Below are positions 60,429 through 64,000 of a stretch of 64,000 bases of DNA, piece by piece. The first letter of the stretch is position 1; every line of letters starts with the position of its first letter. The position numbers were made by a program, and so were the translations under genes. The stretch is from Phellopilus nigrolimitatus (Eukaryota > Basidiomycota > Agaricomycetes > Hymenochaetales > Hymenochaetaceae), in the NCBI GenBank assembly GCA_021029095.1, contig JAJOHG010000043.1, positions 124,001 to 188,000 of the forward strand, given 5' to 3'. The notes under the pieces were generated by a model. That model saw only the letters and a program-made list of their open reading frames with translations. It ran no database searches and was not told where the DNA came from.

Positions 60429-61661
60429 ATGGATTCCAGTGCTTACAGGGACCTCAAGACTAGCCGTGGCTACACGTACCACTATTATGCTTCTGCGCCC
60501 TTGGGCGACAAGCCCACACTCCTACTTCTTCACGGCTTCCCCACGACATCGCTTGACTGGGTGTTTGTCGTCGCATCTTTTCAGAAAGAGGGATACGGAA
60601 TCATTGCTCCCGATCTTTTAGGCTATGCGGGGACTGACAAGCCGACTGACCCCGCAGAATACCGCATGAAGCTGATGACGGCCGACATTGTGGAGATTCT
60701 CGACGCAGAGAATGCCAAGAAGATTGTTTCCATTGCGCATGACTGGTAAGCACACGGGCGCCCAAAGTTCATGCTCTCTTGATTCAAATATGTAATGTTT
60801 TTCAGGGGATGTGGGTTGAACTCCCGCCTGGCGAACTACCATTCAGAACGTTTCGAAGCTTTCGCGTTCTTCGCTATTCCATACTTCCCGCCTATAATCA
60901 GTGGCAAATTCGATATAGACGTTCTCAACGTCGCCAGCAAGGAAAAGCTTGGATATACGCACCTCGGCTATTTTAAATTCTTCGAGACGGAGAGGGCAGC
61001 AAAGATCATGGAAGAACACGTTTGTGGCTCACCTTGGTATACATTTAGTTTCTGACATGAGCATTCTGTTTCGTACCAGTACGACTCGCTGGAATCCCTT
61101 GCGTTTGCTAAGGACCATCTTCTCATGCGCGACAACTTCTGTGTTGACGGCGCTTTGGAGAAATGGCTTCTGTCTGACAAAACTACAGAGACTGTATCTT
61201 ATATTTCTGACGAGGCATGGGCCGCCAATTTCTCTATGTCTTGCCTTCCTTTCTCACATTATTTTATAGACGAAAGCCTTGCTTAAATCGAGTCTCTTGA
61301 AAGGGGGATTCTCCGCCCCGCTATGCTGGTACAAAGCCTTTCTGCAAAATCTTACACCGAAGGACGATGCAGGCAAGTATTGCAGAATATACTTTACACT
61401 CATCCATTCATACGTTCTCACAAACTCCTTCTATTACAATCAGAGATCCCAAAAGACAACCTTTTCATTGAAAAGCCCGTGTTCTTTGGAGCCGCGCTGA
61501 AGGACCCGACAGGCCCATCCGAGCAGAGCAAAGATGTGATGAAGATGTTCGCACGTAAGTTGACGGTTGTCGACTTTGATACGGAGCACTGGGTTTTGTT
61601 CGCGGCTCCAGAAAAGGTGAACGCGGAGCTGGAAAAATGGATCAAAAGTTTAGGCTTGTAA
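60429..61661 (+). CDS. epoxide hydrolase-like alpha/beta hydrolase
   Basis: Five exons: 60429-60745, 60806-61019, 61080-61214, 61270-61372 and 61444-61661, all closing in phase to 328 residues, the normal length. The oxyanion motif is HGFP, the nucleophile Asp is in AHDWG (split by intron 1), cap-domain tyrosine candidates include WYKAF, and the catalytic His is in DTEHWVLF. Family knowledge: soluble epoxide hydrolases open epoxides to diols, often in detoxification. Introns 3 and 4 (61215-61269 and 61373-61443) begin with GC instead of GT; the second has the full CAG/GCAAGT donor of GC-AG introns. This splice choice is required to keep the frame. Confidence 0.88.
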
Positions 61662-62293
61662 TTAAAATGTGTTGCACTGTACGACTACGACTTGTTGTGC
61701 CTCCGCTTCCTACCCTGGAGTGTAAAATACGCTCATGCCTTCAATATTCAAAAACGGAAGACGTGCTCAATACCAGAACGTATTTATGAGACTGCTCACC
61801 ATAGCATTGAGCACGCTCTTCGCTCTGCGTATTTCAGGGTCATATAGATGTTCTCAAGCGTTATTGCAGTTCAAATCTCTTTCACAAGCGCTGCGACTTC
61901 CTCTTTGGCTGGGTGCTATTGTAGGTCCGTATTTTTTGCTGCAGACCAAATAATCGTCGCTTTTTGAAGTTGGTGCCTCTACCATAATACAGAGTCCAGA
62001 TCATTGTTTGTAAAAGCAGAGATGAGCTCAAGCACCTTAGAACACGCCATGTCGATATCATTCACATATATTTCTTATCACATTTCTTTCAAACATCATA
62101 AACGATTCTTAAACCTGTCCCTTTCGAACGCTCTGATCTTTCCAAACATCTCAATATCAAAAGCAAACCAACGATCGCACGCCGAGACCACCTTATGACA
62201 CTAGAGGATAAGGTGCACGTAAGTGTACTGCGTATAGGCTAGGGAGAAGAGACCCTCACATCCCATGACTTAATCCTTCAAGACACCCTGTGA
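61662..62293. other. intergenic, no confident gene
   Basis: Short frames only (61735-61953 and 62004-62198). No domain recognised. Confidence 0.45.
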
Positions 62294-62595
62294 TTAAGTG
62301 AAGATCGTGTTGACGTCGAGCACTGTGTCCACCACGAACGTGAACCTTGTTATTTCGTTTATATTTCAGTTTCTCTGAAAAATCTATTACGAGAGGAGGA
62401 AGTGGCGAGCACGTACCCTTTCTTCTTCTCTAGACCCTGCTTGACGAAAGATATGTTGTACGTGTAGTTCTCCTTCATAGTTTGGGATTTATTTTCGTCG
62501 GGGGAAACGGTGATCTTGACCTTTTTGCCGTTTTCGTCTGTGAAGGACACGTCGATGTCCGCAGCACCCTTGTTTGTGAAGACGACAGTAACCAT
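62294..62595 (-). CDS. small conserved-looking two-exon protein (76 aa)
   Basis: Exon 1 62595-62417 and exon 2 62345-62294 join in phase (donor GTACGT, acceptor AACAAG) to 76 residues: MVTVVFTNKGAADIDVSFTD at the start and FTFVVDTVLDVNTIFT at the end. The pattern of alternating hydrophobic residues and loops suggests a small beta-sandwich. No signal peptide or membrane helix. A TATAAA-like box lies about 90 bp upstream (62684-62689). Family not recognised. It is too short for standard gene callers if the intron is missed. Confidence 0.6.
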
Positions 62596-64000
62596 TTGGA
62601 TGAGACTTGAGAGTAAGTAAGGCTAGATGCTTGTGCTGAGAGTGCAGGTGGCGAGATGAGAGAGATACTGCTATACCAGCCAGATTTTATATCTCACGCT
62701 CGTCGGGCGCTTAGTAGGTCTATCTTTCTTCACACGTAGCATGTACGTGCCTTGTGTATGAAGGGAAGACATGCCGTTTTAAGCAAGGTTCCAAGTTACC
62801 AGTCAAGTCGGCATAGTAGACCTTGGAGATAAAGAGCGAGCGGCCCAGAATGTTCACGAGGACGATTAGGACATTGCAAGTTTATCTCGGAGTGGCATTA
62901 GAGCCGGATCCCATAATTGCATTGTTCTCAGAGATCTCTAATTCAGTAGCCCAAGAGAATGGATCAGATGCATTTTATGGAAAGTCTCGAGGATTGGAAA
63001 GGCACTTAAAACCACGGCCGATAGACCAGTAGTACGCCCGTTGCTGTTTCTCGCATATTCCGGTTCTCGGTTTGCATAATAGTCTCGCTTTCGAGTCATG
63101 TGTTGAATACACAGATCTGGAATTGATAAACCATGTTGTAGTGTCCCTCCCAGGTGCTCGAAAGCAAATTTCTAGAAGGCGAAACAAGAAAAAGTGGCTG
63201 TCTTCCGTTTAAGTTATCAGTTACAGGCGCCCAGACAAGTGCACCTAAGGCAGAGTAATCATATGATTCCTCTAGTCTCAAAATTCAGAATATTAACGTA
63301 CATGTACATGCACCAGAAAATGGAGCAGTCTTTGTATGGCGGGCTGAGCACGAAAATGAGATGCCACTGCAGCCTCTGCAACCCGTCTTGAGCGTACCTA
63401 GCCATTGGGATCTTTGGGCAGAGCGCCCAGTGCGAGAAAAAAATCGAACTGTGACAGAATGATGCCAATAGAGGTTTCTGAAAAATGAGAAGGCGCGTGT
63501 CGCCTCCGGCTTACGTGTGCTACCAGATCATCAGATCGAGCGTCTAGTTGAACGTGCCTCATCTTCCATGTCATTTTCCAGCGTCTAACTTTAAGCAGAT
63601 CAGCTTCACGGGCGTGACTATTGCAAGATCGTAAAGCGGGGAAGTCTTAGAAGCCACCTGCAATTGGTATCTCTGTAACTAGTCCAAAGGCGACTTGCTC
63701 AGCTTCTGTCAGTAACCTGGGCGCTTTGTGGAAACGAGGGGGCTTTGGATTTTCAGCATATGCAATCGATATATCCGGATGTACATGGACCAGCAAACTG
63801 GGAAAGGGCCCGAATTCAACATCGGCTAACGCCAGCAGCGAAAGACCTATGGATCCTCGTGCCAGATTCTATAATTCTGCTACATGTACGCTCGTGTGTA
63901 TTTTCACTTCCTGCAGACTACCAACATATCTAGCTCAGGGAATAAATCGACAAATCAGATCTCAGAGAAATTTGACTGCTTCTGTGCTTCGTTGGCTTCA
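62596..64000. other. window end, no confident gene
   Basis: Only short frames without domain signals (for example 62823-63032 and 63745-63933). Confidence 0.4.

Overview
The window looks like nuclear DNA of a basidiomycete, most likely an Agaricomycete wood-decay fungus. The reasons are the many short (about 50-60 nt) GT-AG introns, NACHT-WD40 NLR genes, F-box/LRR genes, C2H2 proteins with the basidiomycete-style signature, two AA9 lytic polysaccharide monooxygenases and a CBM1-GH10 xylanase. A white-rot polypore is plausible, but species cannot be read from the sequence.

Layout. (1) 1-14148: a fungal NLR-like (NACHT + 14 WD40 repeats) gene whose two halves are separated by about 9.8 kb of foreign mosaic DNA (about 1320-11112). 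The mosaic carries decayed pieces of eIF4G, an F-box/LRR gene, an Nrd1-like RRM gene, a C2H2 gene and an EDC4-like gene, in both orientations. Related hairpin-forming repeats sit at several of the junctions. (2) 14.1-26.7 kb: ordinary chromosomal genes (C2H2 protein, single-pass membrane protein, MFS transporter), a Harbinger/Tourist-like MITE and long stretches without recognisable genes. (3) 26.4-32.8 kb and 47.3-53.6 kb: two arms of a large inverted segmental duplication. Each arm carries AA9 LPMO, F-box/LRR protein and PEX11-like gene in mirrored order. The arms flank a spacer of about 14.5 kb that holds an HxxxD acyltransferase-like gene and a PMC1-type Ca2+-ATPase, both with single-base reading-frame breaks, plus a 5.7 kb stretch without recognisable genes. 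(4) 53.3-64 kb: a third, degenerate PEX11 fragment, a small fold-back element, a CBM1-GH10 xylanase, an HSL-type esterase, an epoxide hydrolase-like enzyme with two GC-AG introns, and a tiny two-exon protein.

How the genes relate: AA9 (twice), GH10 and possibly the esterase are consistent with extracellular polysaccharide breakdown. The MFS transporter and epoxide hydrolase are consistent with export or detoxification of small molecules. The NLR is of the class linked to non-self recognition in fungi. No compact operon-like system is evident. The most unusual content is structural: the gene-fragment mosaic that splits the NLR, and the inverted duplication whose paralogues show different fates.

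Exon coordinates were worked out by hand from splice motifs and reading phase. Where the phase could not be closed, this is stated.
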